Positions 7,174 through 15,590 are shown, counted from the first letter of the stretch. The stretch is DNA of 24,648 bases from Bifidobacteriaceae bacterium (GCA_031279575.1 JAITIG010000104.1:1-24648), one strand, 5' to 3'. Translations and numbers: made by a program. The notes: a model not told the origin generated them from the sequence alone.

Positions 7174-8814
7174 GTGACATCAACACACCTCGGGAGCGGA
7201 CCGCTGGCGCCACTCGGCATCGGCCTGTTCCGCACCTTGTGGATCGCGCAGCTGGTGTCCAACGTCGGCAGCTGGATGCAGGCTGTCGGCGCCCAATGGC
7301 TGCTGGTCGGCGGGCGCGACGCGGCCCTGCTGACGGCCCTGGTCTCAGCCGCCTCGCTGATCCCGGTCTTCGCCCTGTCGCTGCCGGCCGGGGTGCTGGC
7401 GGACTCGCTCGACCGGCGCTGGGTGCTGGTGTTCTCCAACGCCTTCATGTGCCTGGCGGCCGGCCTGCTGGCGCTGCTGACCTGGAGCGGCAACGCCGGC
7501 CCGGCCGTGGTTTTGATGCTGACCTTCGCCCTGGGCTGCGGCACCGCCCTGGGCGGCCCGGCCTGGCAGGCCATCCAACCCGACCTGGTGCCGCGCCACC
7601 TGCTGCTGCCCGCCTCGGCGCTGTCCAGCGCCAACATCAACATCGCGCGGGCGGTGGGGCCGGCCCTGGCCGGCGCGGTGGTGGCCTGGGCCGGCCCGTC
7701 CCTGGTGTTCGCCATCAACACGGTGACCTTCCTGGGCGTCATCGGGGCGGTTTTGCTGCTGCGCACCCAGCGCCGCTCGCGCGGCTCGGTGGGCCTGGCC
7801 CCGGCCGTCGCGGCCGGCCTGCGCTATGTCCGCAACGCGCCGGGGGTGCGGCGCATCGCCCTGCGGGCGGCGCTGTTCGTGGTGCCGGGCAGCGCGCTGT
7901 GGGCGCTGCTGGCGGTGGTGGCGCACAGCGGCCTGCACCTTGGCTCGCGCGGCTACGGGCTGATGCTGGGGGCGCTGGGCGGCGGCGCGGTTGGCGGCGC
8001 CCTGCTGCTGCCGTTCCTGCGCGGGCGGTTGTCGAACAACGCCATCTTGGCCCTGAGCACGCTGCTCTACTCCGCCTGCCTGGTGGCGGTGGCGCTGACC
8101 GGATCGGTGGGGCTGGTGGTGGCGGTGCTGCTGCTGGCCGGGGTGGGCTGGGTCTGCTGCCTGTCGGTGCTCAACACCGCCATGCTGCTGAGCCTGCCGA
8201 ACTGGGTGCGGGCCCGCTCGATGGCCGTCTACAACGTTGTGTTCATGGGCGGCCAGGGGCTTGGCGCGCTGTTTTGGGGGGCTGTCGGCAACCTGCTGGG
8301 CCCCGACGCGGCGCTGCTCGCGGCCGCCGCCATCACCCTGGGGTGCCTGGCCACAATGCACTTGTGGCCGCTTTACCGCGCCACCGGCACGCTCGACCGC
8401 ACCACCCAGCCGATGTCGGAGTCGACGCCCGATGACGCCGTGCCGGCCTCAGCGGGCCCCGTCCAGATCCAGATCGAATACCGGGTGGCGGCCGATGACG
8501 AGTCCGCCTTCAGGCGGGCGGCGCGGGCGCTGGCCTCATCGCGCCGGCGCACCGGGGCGGTCACCTGGGACCTGTGGCAGGACGTGGCCGACCAGCGCGT
8601 CTTCATCGAGCAGTACACGCTGCCGAGTTGGGGCGAGCACCTGGCCCAGCGCGAGGAGCGCATCACGGGCTACGACAGGGAGTTGGAGAGCCGGGCGGAG
8701 GCTTTGGCCGCCCCCCAGCCGGGTGTGCGCCACCTGGTGCGGCCCGAGTCCATGCCAAGGGTCGACCACGGGCTGGCTGTGGCCGATTTGCAAGCGAAAG
8801 GGAGAACCAAATGA
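7174..8814 (+). CDS. MFS exporter with C-terminal monooxygenase-like domain (MFS_3)
   Basis: This 546-residue protein has 11-12 membrane helices over residues 10-400 and a soluble C-terminal part (about 425-520). The soluble part contains VQIQIEYRVAADDESAFRRA and RVFIEQYTLPSWGEHLAQ, the ABM-like domain found in PF05977 (transmembrane secretion effector/EntS-like) transporters. The loop AGVLADSLDRRWVLV (about 69-83) matches the MFS motif between helices 2 and 3. Length is normal for the family. It probably exports a small molecule or siderophore-like compound by proton antiport; the substrate cannot be read. GTG start with a weak ribosome site. Its TGA overlaps the next ATG (ATGA), coupling it to the DUF308 gene. 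Confidence 0.85.
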   Translation: MTSTHLGSGPLAPLGIGLFRTLWIAQLVSNVGSWMQAVGAQWLLVGGRDAALLTALVSAASLIPVFALSLPAGVLADSLDRRWVLVFSNAFMCLAAGLLALLTWSGNAGPAVVLMLTFALGCGTALGGPAWQAIQPDLVPRHLLLPASALSSANINIARAVGPALAGAVVAWAGPSLVFAINTVTFLGVIGAVLLLRTQRRSRGSVGLAPAVAAGLRYVRNAPGVRRIALRAALFVVPGSALWALLAVVAHSGLHLGSRGYGLMLGALGGGAVGGALLLPFLRGRLSNNAILALSTLLYSACLVAVALTGSVGLVVAVLLLAGVGWVCCLSVLNTAMLLSLPNWVRARSMAVYNVVFMGGQGLGALFWGAVGNLLGPDAALLAAAAITLGCLATMHLWPLYRATGTLDRTTQPMSESTPDDAVPASAGPVQIQIEYRVAADDESAFRRAARALASSRRRTGAVTWDLWQDVADQRVFIEQYTLPSWGEHLAQREERITGYDRELESRAEALAAPQPGVRHLVRPESMPRVDHGLAVADLQAKGRTK

Positions 8815-9557
8815 CCGCCACCGGCGAGGGACCCGCGCGCGGGTTCGACCCGTCCAAGGCCTGGGCCTGGGGGCCCGCCCCGGCGCCCGAATCGGCGGGC
8901 TGGCCCGGCCCCGGCGCCCCGCCCGGCCCCGCCCCGGGCCCGCCGCCCGGCGTTGGCCCGCGCGGGTTCGGGCCGGGCGGGTTCGGCCCGCCCGGCCGCC
9001 GGCGGCGCCCGAGCCGCCGGTTTGTCGGCCGGATGCGCGCCTGGCTGGTCTTCCGCGGCGCGCTGGGGCTTGTCCTAGGCGGCCTCATCCTGCTCCAGCC
9101 GACCTTGTCCCTGGACGCGTTTGCGCTGGCGGTGGGCGTGTTCTTCGTCATCGGCGGGGTGGCGCGGGTGGTGGTCGGGGCGGCCGAGACGCACTACGCG
9201 GCCGGCCTGCGGGTGCTCAACGTGGTGGTGGGCGCGCTGCTGGTGGCGCTCGGCGCCGCCTCCATCCGCTACCCCGGGTTCGGGCTGGTGGCCACGGTGG
9301 CGATCATCGGGTTCGCCTGGATGATGGAGGGGGCGGCCACCTTGGCCGTCTTGCCGCCGCGCCACCGGGGGCGGGGTTGGGCCATCGCCTTCGGCGCGGT
9401 CTCGCTGCTGGCCGGGGCGGTGGTGATTGTGTGGCCTTGGGCCTGGCTGCTGCCGCTGCTGATTGTGGTCGGCGCCGCCCTGGCGGTGGGGGGAGTCTTC
9501 GACATCGCCCGCGCCGCCAAACTGAGGCCGGGTTGGGGGCGCCGGTCCGTGGAATAA
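8811..9557 (+). CDS. HdeD/DUF308-family membrane protein
   Basis: The ATG at 8811 overlaps the exporter's TGA by 4 nt and has GGGAG upstream, so the 248-residue reading is preferred over longer open frames. Residues 1-70 form a Pro/Gly-rich cytoplasmic tail that is probably disordered. Residues about 72-240 form six membrane helices in three two-helix repeats (for example [45 protein letters not shown]), the DUF308/HdeD pattern. E. coli HdeD is linked to acid resistance, but the role of actinobacterial members is unknown. Coupling to the exporter suggests a shared membrane function. Confidence 0.78.
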   Translation: MTATGEGPARGFDPSKAWAWGPAPAPESAGWPGPGAPPGPAPGPPPGVGPRGFGPGGFGPPGRRRRPSRRFVGRMRAWLVFRGALGLVLGGLILLQPTLSLDAFALAVGVFFVIGGVARVVVGAAETHYAAGLRVLNVVVGALLVALGAASIRYPGFGLVATVAIIGFAWMMEGAATLAVLPPRHRGRGWAIAFGAVSLLAGAVVIVWPWAWLLPLLIVVGAALAVGGVFDIARAAKLRPGWGRRSVE

Positions 9558-9564
9558 TCGAGGC

Positions 9565-10047
9565 ATGGCCATCAGAGACATCCGCGTCATCGGAGACCCG
9601 GTGCTGCGCACCCCCTGCGACCCGATCACCAAGATCGACGAACGCGTGGAAGCACTGGTCAAGGACCTGCTGGAGACTGTCGACCAAGAAGGGCGGGCCG
9701 GTTTGGCGGCCAACCAGATTGGCGTGTCGCTGCGCGCGTTCTCCTACAACATCGAAGACGAGGTCGGCTACGTGCTCAACCCCAAGCTGGTCGAGCTGTC
9801 CGAGGACAGCCAAGACGGCGACGAGGGCTGCTTGTCGGTGCCGGGCCTGTGGTTCGCCTGCAAGCGGGCGGACTACGCCCGCGTTGTGGGGCAGAACCTG
9901 GCGGGGGAGGAAGTCATGGTCGAGGGCGCCGGGCTGATGGCGCGCTGCCTGCAGCACGAATTAGACCATCTAGACGGCCATTTGTTCTTGGACCGGCTCG
10001 ACCGCGCCACCCGCAAAAAGGCGATGGCGGCTGTCCGCGACCTATAA
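9565..10047 (+). CDS. def: Peptide deformylase
   Basis: This 160-residue protein carries all three deformylase motifs: GLAANQ (46-51, from G-h-G-h-A-A-x-Q; the preceding residue is Ala), EGCLS (87-91, Cys89) and QHELDH (130-135; His131, Glu132, His135). Cys89 and the two histidines bind the catalytic metal. It removes the N-formyl group from nascent proteins in the cytosol. Length is slightly short, as in the actinobacterial type with a compact C-terminus. The ATG lies 7 nt after the upstream DUF308 gene. GAGG sits too close for good spacing, and an AATAAT hexamer ends 6 nt before the ATG, so leaderless initiation is possible. Terminates with TAA. Confidence 0.93.
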   Translation: MAIRDIRVIGDPVLRTPCDPITKIDERVEALVKDLLETVDQEGRAGLAANQIGVSLRAFSYNIEDEVGYVLNPKLVELSEDSQDGDEGCLSVPGLWFACKRADYARVVGQNLAGEEVMVEGAGLMARCLQHELDHLDGHLFLDRLDRATRKKAMAAVRDL

Positions 10048-10160
10048 ACACCTCGTTACGCTCCGCCCCGACTGGCGGCGCCGGGAGGTCATAGGGCACA
10101 ATTGATGCCAGCGCGCCGCGCGCGGCCGCTACCCGTTTCCATTGGCAGCCTGGTCGCAGG

Positions 10161-10197
10161 TTGTCCGAGGCCGTTGGGGAAGACGCACCTCGGACAA
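10161..10197 (+). promoter_or_regulatory. Perfect 10-bp inverted repeat upstream of the DUF3145 gene
   Basis: TTGTCCGAGG (10161-10170) and CCTCGGACAA (10188-10197) are exact reverse complements separated by 17 nt. They end 5 nt before the AGGAGG ribosome site of the next gene. It can be a DNA operator with half-sites about 27 bp apart or an mRNA hairpin in the 5' leader. There is no T-run, so it is not a classical terminator. Confidence 0.55.
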
Positions 10198-10214
10198 GCG
10201 CTAGGAGGCTGATG

Positions 10215-10715
10215 ATGTCTGGTGTGATCACGCGCGGCGTGCTCTTTGTGCATTCATCGACCCGGGCTGTCAGCCCGCATGTCGAATGGGTGGCGGCCAA
10301 CATCTTGGGCGCGCGCGTCTCGATGGATTGGACCGAGCAGCCCGCCGCGCCCGGCACGCTGCGGGCGGAGCACTCCTGGCAGGGCCCGCAAGGCACCGGC
10401 GCGCGCCTCGCCTCGGCCCTGCGCGGCTGGGAGCACCTGCGCTACGAGGTGAGCGAGGAGCCCTCCTTCGGGACCGATGGCGGGCGCTGGTCGCACACGC
10501 CCTCGCTGGGCATCTTCCACGCCGTCATCGACGTCCACGGCAACACCATGGTGCCGGAGGACCGCATCCGCGCCGCCTTGGACTGCGGCGGGGACTTGAT
10601 CGCGATGCGCCGCCAGCTGGACTTGGCCCTGGGGCAGGCCTGGGACGACGAGTTGGAGCCGTTCCGCTACGCCGGCGCGGGCGCGCCGGTCCGCTGGCTG
10701 CACCAAGTCGGCTAA
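10215..10715 (+). CDS. DUF3145 family protein
   Basis: The ATG at 10215 lies 6 nt after AGGAGG (10203-10208) and gives 166 residues; the ATG at 10212 is too close. The sequence follows DUF3145 (PF11343) closely: RGVLFVHSSTRAVSPHVEWVAANILG, VSMDWTEQPAAPGTLRAEHSWQGPQGTGARLASALRGWEHLRYEVSEEPS and SHTPSLGIFHAVIDVHGNTMVPEDRIRAAL. The family is restricted to Actinomycetota and has no known function. It is cytosolic, with no signal or membrane segment. It is convergent with fabF; in actinobacteria it is often near the fab cluster, so a link to lipid synthesis is possible but unproven. Terminates with TAA. Confidence 0.9.
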   Translation: MSGVITRGVLFVHSSTRAVSPHVEWVAANILGARVSMDWTEQPAAPGTLRAEHSWQGPQGTGARLASALRGWEHLRYEVSEEPSFGTDGGRWSHTPSLGIFHAVIDVHGNTMVPEDRIRAALDCGGDLIAMRRQLDLALGQAWDDELEPFRYAGAGAPVRWLHQVG

Positions 10716-10716
10716 C

Positions 10717-10740
10717 CCCCCGGGCGGCGCCGCGCCGGGG
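10717..10740. terminator. GC-rich hairpin between convergent genes
   Basis: CCCCGG (10718-10723) pairs with CCGGGG (10735-10740) around the self-complementary GCGGCGCCGC. It fills the 27-nt gap between the DUF3145 and fabF stop codons, so it could end transcription from both sides. No U-tract follows, as is common in high-GC actinobacteria. Confidence 0.35.
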
Positions 10741-10742
10741 CC

Positions 10743-12035
10743 TCACGGCGAGGCGAAAACCAAAGCCATGTTGTGCCCGCCGAAGCCAAAGGCGTTGTTC
10801 AGCACCGCCAGCGGGCCTGGGCCCAGCGCCACCGGCTGGCCGGCGGTGACGCGGCAGCCCACCTCGGGGTCCAACCGCTCGATGTTGGTGGTGGGCGGGG
10901 CCAGGCGGTGGCGCAGCGCCAGCACCGAGAAAACCGACTCGACCGCCCCGGCCGCCCCCAGCAGGTGCCCGGTCATCGACTTGGTGGCGCTGACCGGCAC
11001 CTGGGCCGCCGCCGCCGGCGAGCCCAGCGCCTGCGCCAACACCTCCAGGATGGCCCGCGCCTCGATCACGTCGCCCGCCGGGGTGGCGGTGGCGTGCGCG
11101 TTGACGTGGGCCACCAGGCGGGCCGCCGGGCCGGCCTGGGCCAGCGCCTGGCGCATGGCCCGCAGCTGGCCCTGCCCGGACGGGTCCGGCGGGGCCACGT
11201 CATAGGCGTCCGATGTCGCCCCCGCCCCCACCAGCGCCGCCAGCGCCGGCGCGCCGCGCCCAGCCGCGTGGGCGGCCGATTCCAGCACCAGCGCGCCCGC
11301 CCCCTCGCCCATGACAAAGCCGTCCCGGGTGGCGCAATAGGGGCGCGAGGCGGTGGCGGGCGAGTCCCGCCGGGTCGACAGGGCCTGCATTTTGCCGAAC
11401 GCGCCCAGGGTCAGCGGGTGGATGGCGGCCTCGGCGCCGCCGGCCACCACCACCTCGGCCAGGCCGGCCCGGATCAGCCGCGCGCCCAGCACCACCGCCT
11501 CCGCCCCTGAGGCGCAAGCCGAGACCGGCGCGTGGGCCCCGCCCCGGGCGCCCAGGTCGATGGCGACTTGGGCGGCGGCCGAATTCGGCATCAGCATGGG
11601 CACGGTCAGCGGCATGAGCCGGCGCGCCCCCCGCCGGCGCACCGTGTCCCAGGCGTCCAACATGGTCTGCAAGCCGCCGATGCCGCTGCCTATCACCACC
11701 GCCAAGCGCTCCGGGTCGGGGCCGGGGCCGGCCGCGAAGCCCGCGTCCGCCCACGCCTCGCGGGCCGCGATCAGGGCGTATTGGGCCGATGGGTCGGCCC
11801 GGCGGGTCTCCAGCCGGCTCAGGACCTGGCTGGCGGGCACCGCCAAGGTGGCCGCGAAGTCGGTCGCCAGGCCGTAGTCCTGGGCCCAGGTGTTGTCCAG
11901 GCGGCGGGCGCCGGAGGCGCCCGCCAGCAGCGCCGCCCAGGTGGTGGGGACATCGCCGCCGAGCGGGGTGGTCGCCCCCAAGCCGGTCACAACGACCTGC
12001 CGGGCGGCGGCCCCGGTGGTGCCCACCGCGCTCAA
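10743..12035 (-). CDS. fabF: 3-oxoacyl-ACP synthase II (FabF)
   Basis: This 430-residue condensing enzyme elongates acyl-ACP with malonyl-ACP. The thiolase-fold active site is complete: Cys174 in VSACASGAEA, His314 in VNAHATATPAGD, Lys352 and His357 in TKSMTGHLLGAAG, plus the C-terminal NNAFGFGGHNM loop. NAHATATP differs from the common NAHGTSTP by small residues only. The TTG start overlaps the acpP TGA (TTGA), and no ribosome site is evident, so expression probably depends on coupling; a GTG four codons in is an alternative. Last gene of fabD-fabH-acpP-fabF. Confidence 0.94.
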   Translation of the reverse strand: MSAVGTTGAAARQVVVTGLGATTPLGGDVPTTWAALLAGASGARRLDNTWAQDYGLATDFAATLAVPASQVLSRLETRRADPSAQYALIAAREAWADAGFAAGPGPDPERLAVVIGSGIGGLQTMLDAWDTVRRRGARRLMPLTVPMLMPNSAAAQVAIDLGARGGAHAPVSACASGAEAVVLGARLIRAGLAEVVVAGGAEAAIHPLTLGAFGKMQALSTRRDSPATASRPYCATRDGFVMGEGAGALVLESAAHAAGRGAPALAALVGAGATSDAYDVAPPDPSGQGQLRAMRQALAQAGPAARLVAHVNAHATATPAGDVIEARAILEVLAQALGSPAAAAQVPVSATKSMTGHLLGAAGAVESVFSVLALRHRLAPPTTNIERLDPEVGCRVTAGQPVALGPGPLAVLNNAFGFGGHNMALVFASP

Positions 12036-12280
12036 GCGGCGGCGGCCGCGATGAAGTCGACGGCGTCTTGGACGGTGGCCAGGTCCTTGACCGCCGCGTC
12101 GGGGATCTCGACCTCGAACTTGTCCTCAGCCAGGGTGACAATTGTCATCATGGTCAAAGAGTCGATCAGCAGGTCGTCCGCGAACGACTTGCCGGGGGTG
12201 ACCTGGGCGGCGTCCAATTCGCCCTCCTCGGCCACGATCTCGGCCAAGCCCTCCAGAATCTCGTCTGGGTTCAGTGCCAT
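12032..12280 (-). CDS. acpP: Acyl carrier protein
   Basis: This 82-residue acidic protein carries the phosphopantetheine site Ser41 in LLIDSLTMM. It is the carrier of growing fatty acids for FabD, FabH and FabF. The ATG has GAGG at about 6-nt spacing. Around the site it departs from typical actinobacterial ACPs: the residue before I-D-S is Leu38, where an Asp (DLDVDSL) is common, and helix II reads SLTMMTIVT, with Thr46 at the position of E. coli Glu41. The later helix acidic pair Glu52-Asp53 is kept. The operon position between fabH and fabF leaves no doubt about identity. Confidence 0.94.
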   Translation of the reverse strand: MALNPDEILEGLAEIVAEEGELDAAQVTPGKSFADDLLIDSLTMMTIVTLAEDKFEVEIPDAAVKDLATVQDAVDFIAAAAA

Positions 12281-12328
12281 AGTTGTCCTCGCTTCTTGTC
12301 GGTGCTTGTCGCCGGTTGGCGCTGGTGG

Positions 12329-13324
12329 TCAGGCGGCGGGCAACTCCACCACCTGGGCGGCGTAGGCCAGGCCCGCGCCAAACCCGAGTTGGAGGGCCAG
12401 CCGGCCCGGACGCGGCGGGCTCAGCCGCAGCAGGCGCTCGGTCGCCAGCGGAATCGAGGCGGCCGAGGTGTTGCCGGTCTCGCGGATGTCTTGCGCCACC
12501 ACCGCGTCTGCGCGCAGGCCCAAGCGTTTGGCCTGCTGCTCGATGATTCTAAGGTTGGCCTGGTGGGGCAAAAAAACGTCCACCTGGGCGGCGCGCAGCC
12601 CGGCGGCGGCGATCGCCTGGCGGGCCACCTGCGCCATCGCGAAAACCGCCCACTTGTAAACTGTCGGCCCCTCCTGGCGCAAGGTGGGCCACACGCCCTG
12701 GGCCACGGCTTGGCGCAGGTCGAGGTCTTGGCCCACCGCGTCCGCCTTCGAGCCGTCCGAGCCCCACACCGTGGGGCCGATGCCCGGCCGCTCGGCCGGC
12801 CCCACGATGGCCGCCCCGGCCCCGTCGGCCAGGATGAAGGAGATTGTCCTGTCCGCCGGGTCGATCCAATCGGACAGTTTGTCCGCGCCCACCACCAGCA
12901 CATGGGTGGCCGCCCCGGACCGCACCAGGCTGTCCGCCAGGCCGATGCCGTAGCAGTAGCCGGCGCAGGCGGCGTTGAGGTCGAAGGCGGCCGCGCCGCC
13001 CGCCCCGATGCGCTCGGCCAGGGCGGGGGCGACGGCCGGGGTCTGCCTCAGGTTGGTGATGGAGGCCAGCAGCACTGTGTCGATTTGGCCCGCCTCCAGC
13101 CCGGCCCGCGCCATGACCCGCCGGGCCGCCTGCTCGGCCAGGTCCAAGGTGGTCACGCCAGGTTCCGCCCGGGCCCGCGTGACAATCCCGGTGCGCGCCC
13201 GAATCCACTCATCAGATGACTCGATTGGCCCCGCCACCTGCTCGTTTGTGACCAAGTTGGCGCCGCGCACGCCATCGACGGCCAGGATTCGCGCGCCTGG
13301 GCGGGCCGGGCGGGCGGCGATCAC
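12329..13324 (-). CDS. fabH: 3-oxoacyl-ACP synthase III (FabH)
   Basis: The GTG start at 13324 overlaps the fabD TGA (GTGA) and gives 331 residues, a normal FabH length; the longer open frame to 13468 lies inside fabD. It starts fatty-acid synthesis by joining an acyl-CoA primer to malonyl-ACP. The catalytic triad is visible: Cys120 in DLNAACAGYCYG, His254 in LPHQANLRI, and Asn285 in RETGNTSAASIPLA. SSDEWIRARTGI (36-47) and the C-terminal LQLGFGAGLAYAAQVV are also family-typical. Primer preference (branched or straight chain) cannot be judged from sequence alone. Confidence 0.94.
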   Translation of the reverse strand: MIAARPARPGARILAVDGVRGANLVTNEQVAGPIESSDEWIRARTGIVTRARAEPGVTTLDLAEQAARRVMARAGLEAGQIDTVLLASITNLRQTPAVAPALAERIGAGGAAAFDLNAACAGYCYGIGLADSLVRSGAATHVLVVGADKLSDWIDPADRTISFILADGAGAAIVGPAERPGIGPTVWGSDGSKADAVGQDLDLRQAVAQGVWPTLRQEGPTVYKWAVFAMAQVARQAIAAAGLRAAQVDVFLPHQANLRIIEQQAKRLGLRADAVVAQDIRETGNTSAASIPLATERLLRLSPPRPGRLALQLGFGAGLAYAAQVVELPAA

Positions 13325-14196
13325 GCCATCCCCCCCGGCGCCTCGGCGCGCTCCAGGGCGGCGCCCGGCAGGCCGCGTTTGGCCAGCCCCGTCAGCACCC
13401 CGGCCGGCGCCAGCTCCAAATGGCGCTCGACGCCTCGGGCCGCCAGGGCCTCCAGCACCAGGTCCCACCGCACCGGCGCCGCCACCTGGCGGATCATGGC
13501 CTCGGCGATGAGGTGGCCGTTGGTCAAAGCCGCGCCGTCCCGGTTGGAGATGAACGGCACCGCCGCGTCGCGCACCTTGGCGCCGGCCAGGGCGGCCCTC
13601 AGGGCGTGCTCGGCCTCGGCCATCAGGGGGGTGTGGAAGGCGCCGGCCACCTCTAAGCGGACCACCCGCGCCCGCGCCGGCGGGGCGCCGGCCAGCCGGT
13701 CCAGGGCCTCGAGCGGGCCGCCGGCCACGATCTGGCCGGGGCCGTTGCAGTTGGCGACCTGGGCGCCGGCGGCGGCGATGGCGCGCAGGACGGCATCGGG
13801 CGCGCCGCCCAGCACGGCCGCCATGCCGCCCGGGCGCCGGCGGGCGCAGCGGGCCATGGCCCGGCCGCGGGCGGCCACCGCCCGCATGGCCGCGACCGGC
13901 TCGAGCGCCCCGGCGATGGCGGCGGCCGCGAACTCGCCCACCGAGTGGCCTGCCACCAAGTCGAAGGGCTCCTCGACCAGCTGGTAGGAGATGAGGGCGG
14001 CCGCGGCCAGCAGCGGCTGGGCCACAGCTGTGTCGCGGATGGTGGCGGCGTCAGATTCGGTGCCGTGCTTGACCAGGTCCAAATCAGCCGCGCGCGAGAA
14101 GTCTTGAAGTTGGTCGCGCGCGCCGGGCAGGGCCAGCCACGGGATCAGCATCCCCGGTTTTTGCGCCCCCTGCCCAGGGGCCACCAACGCGCGCAC
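13321..14196 (-). CDS. fabD: Malonyl-CoA:ACP transacylase (FabD)
   Basis: The GTG at 14196 gives 291 residues and begins RALVAPGQGAQKPGML, the canonical FabD N-terminus; the open frame further upstream to 14766 is a shadow of fasR. The nucleophile is Ser85 in AGHSVGEFAAA. Arg110 in VAARGRAMA binds the malonyl carboxylate and His188 in VAGAFHTPLM completes the dyad. It loads malonyl groups onto ACP. GGAAGG is only 1 nt from the GTG, so ribosome binding there is questionable. First gene of the fab operon; its promoter should lie in the 97-nt gap after fasR or read through from it. Confidence 0.93.
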   Translation of the reverse strand: MRALVAPGQGAQKPGMLIPWLALPGARDQLQDFSRAADLDLVKHGTESDAATIRDTAVAQPLLAAAALISYQLVEEPFDLVAGHSVGEFAAAAIAGALEPVAAMRAVAARGRAMARCARRRPGGMAAVLGGAPDAVLRAIAAAGAQVANCNGPGQIVAGGPLEALDRLAGAPPARARVVRLEVAGAFHTPLMAEAEHALRAALAGAKVRDAAVPFISNRDGAALTNGHLIAEAMIRQVAAPVRWDLVLEALAARGVERHLELAPAGVLTGLAKRGLPGAALERAEAPGGMA

Positions 14197-14262
14197 GCCT
14201 TCCAGTCTGGGTTGTCCGGCTTTGGGGGCGTCCGCCTGGCGCGCACAGGGTCGGGGGCTGGC

Positions 14263-14297
14263 TTTTGTGGATGTTCTCCAAACCAGCCGCCGGTCAA
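14263..14297 (-). promoter_or_regulatory. Candidate fabD promoter element and FasR-site-like sequence
   Basis: On the minus strand TTGACC (14292-14297), overlapping the fasR stop codon, could be a -35. No convincing -10 follows at 17-18 nt. Downstream lies TTTGGAGAACATCCACAAAA (14263-14282), a degenerate dyad sharing GAAC and CCACAA with the palindrome before fasR. FasR is known to act on fab promoters in streptomycetes, so this may be its site here; weak support. Confidence 0.3.
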
Positions 14298-15478
14298 CAG
14301 CGGCTGGGCCGGTCCCGCAGGCGGCCCACCCCCAAGGCGTGCTGGAGCACATAGGCCTCGCGCGGGTCGCCCGGGTCCCAGCCGCAGGCGTCGATGATCT
14401 TGCCCAGCCGGTAGCGCACCGTGTTGGCGTGCACAAACAGGATCCGGGCGGCGCCCTCCAAGGACCGGCCCAGCTCCAGGTAGGCGGCCAGCGTGCCCAC
14501 CACGTCGCGGCCCAGCGCCACCAGCGGGTCGTAGACGCTGGCCAGCAAGGTGGCCCGGGCCTCCGGGTCGCCCACCAGCAGGCGCTCGGGCAGCAGGTCG
14601 TCGGCCGCCACCGGCCGGGGCGCGCCGGGCCAGGCGGCGATGGCGTCCAAGCCGGCCCCCGCCGCCCTGATCGAGCGGGGCACCTCGGCCAGGCTGCCCA
14701 CCTTGGGGCCCACCACCACCGGGCCCGCGCCCAGCGCCCCGGCCAGCTGGGCGATCGGCGCGTCAAACTCCTCTAGGCCGCTCAGCAGCAGGATCACCCT
14801 GTCGGAGTGGAACCCGGCCAAAGAGTCCGGCACCGCCGCGCGCAATGCGTGGCGCACATCTTGGACCTCGGACTGGTTCAGCGGCGCGTCCAGCCCGGCC
14901 ACCACGCAAATCGTCGGGCCCTGGTCGCGCCAGCCCAGGGCGGCGGCGCGCGAGCGCACGGCCGGCCCGGCGTCGCCGCGCACCAGGGAGTCCACCACCA
15001 GCGCTTCTAGGCGCGCGTCCCACGAGCCGCGCATCTCGGCGGCGCGGGCGTAAACCTCGGCGGTGGCGAAGGCGAACTCGCGCGAATAGCGCAGGATGGC
15101 ATCGTGCAGCTCATTGGCTTTGCCGGGCGCCGAGACCACCTCCGCCGCCTGCTCGATGACGTCGACGCCGCTCTTGACCAGCAGCAGCGTCTGGTGCAGC
15201 GAGACCGTGCGGGTCAATTCGGCCGGGGCGACGGAGAAGATCTCCTGCGACGAGGCGGCCGAGGCCAGCGGATCGCGGCACCAGGCGATGAACGCGTCGA
15301 TCGACGCCTGGGCCACCAAACCCACCCAGGAGCGGTCCTGGGCGCTCAAAGCGCGGTACCAGGGGTGCTCGGCGTCGATGGTTTTCATCAGCCGGGTGAC
15401 CATGCGGTCGCGGTGCGAGGACAGGCGCGTGACAGTGGTGGCGCACGGCACAGGGTGCCCGGAGGGATTGCTTGCCAT
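14294..15478 (-). CDS. fasR: PucR/CdaR-like regulator of fatty-acid synthesis (FasR)
   Basis: The 394-residue protein ends in the PucR-type helix-turn-helix (HTH_30, PF13556; about 335-385): LAAYLELGRSLEGAARILFVHANTVRYRLGKI followed by GDPREAYVLQHALG. The middle region (about 180-300) is a GGDEF-like PucR domain with no visible enzymatic motif. Its place directly upstream of fabD-fabH-acpP-fabF matches FasR of Streptomyces, which activates that operon. The ATG at 15478 has AGGA at 7-nt spacing, and a TAGGAT hexamer ends 6 nt before the ATG, so the mRNA could be leaderless. A 17-bp palindrome sits just upstream. Confidence 0.9.
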   Translation of the reverse strand: MASNPSGHPVPCATTVTRLSSHRDRMVTRLMKTIDAEHPWYRALSAQDRSWVGLVAQASIDAFIAWCRDPLASAASSQEIFSVAPAELTRTVSLHQTLLLVKSGVDVIEQAAEVVSAPGKANELHDAILRYSREFAFATAEVYARAAEMRGSWDARLEALVVDSLVRGDAGPAVRSRAAALGWRDQGPTICVVAGLDAPLNQSEVQDVRHALRAAVPDSLAGFHSDRVILLLSGLEEFDAPIAQLAGALGAGPVVVGPKVGSLAEVPRSIRAAGAGLDAIAAWPGAPRPVAADDLLPERLLVGDPEARATLLASVYDPLVALGRDVVGTLAAYLELGRSLEGAARILFVHANTVRYRLGKIIDACGWDPGDPREAYVLQHALGVGRLRDRPSRC

Positions 15479-15483
15479 GGGGA

Positions 15484-15489
15484 AATCCT
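15484..15489 (-). promoter_or_regulatory. Candidate -10 of fasR at leaderless spacing
   Basis: TAGGAT on the minus strand fits TANNNT and leaves 6 nt before the fasR ATG. The same bases hold the AGGA ribosome site, so the two readings compete. TTGTGG in the palindrome would be a -35 at a long 19-nt spacing. Confidence 0.3.
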
Positions 15490-15498
15490 AAGCCCCGG

Positions 15499-15515
15499 TT
15501 GTGGGAACCCCACAA
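15499..15515. promoter_or_regulatory. 17-bp palindrome (candidate FasR operator)
   Basis: TTGTGGGAACCCCACAA is an exact inverted repeat with 7-bp arms around AAC. It lies 20 bp upstream of the fasR ATG, in the divergent spacer with the DUF3052 gene. The position fits autoregulation by FasR. A related, degenerate sequence precedes fabD. Confidence 0.5.
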
Positions 15516-15576
15516 TTCGAGGGCCAAGAGCCCAAGGCCGGCCGGAACTCGATGTGCGCGCCGCGGCTTCCTCGGC

Positions 15577-15582
15577 TAGCGT
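15577..15582 (+). promoter_or_regulatory. Candidate -10 element of the DUF3052 gene
   Basis: TAGCGT, identical to the -10 proposed for the MerR gene, ends 8 nt before the ATG at 15591. No good ribosome site is present, which fits a leaderless mRNA. No clear -35. Confidence 0.4.
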
Positions 15583-15590
15583 TGGACGCG

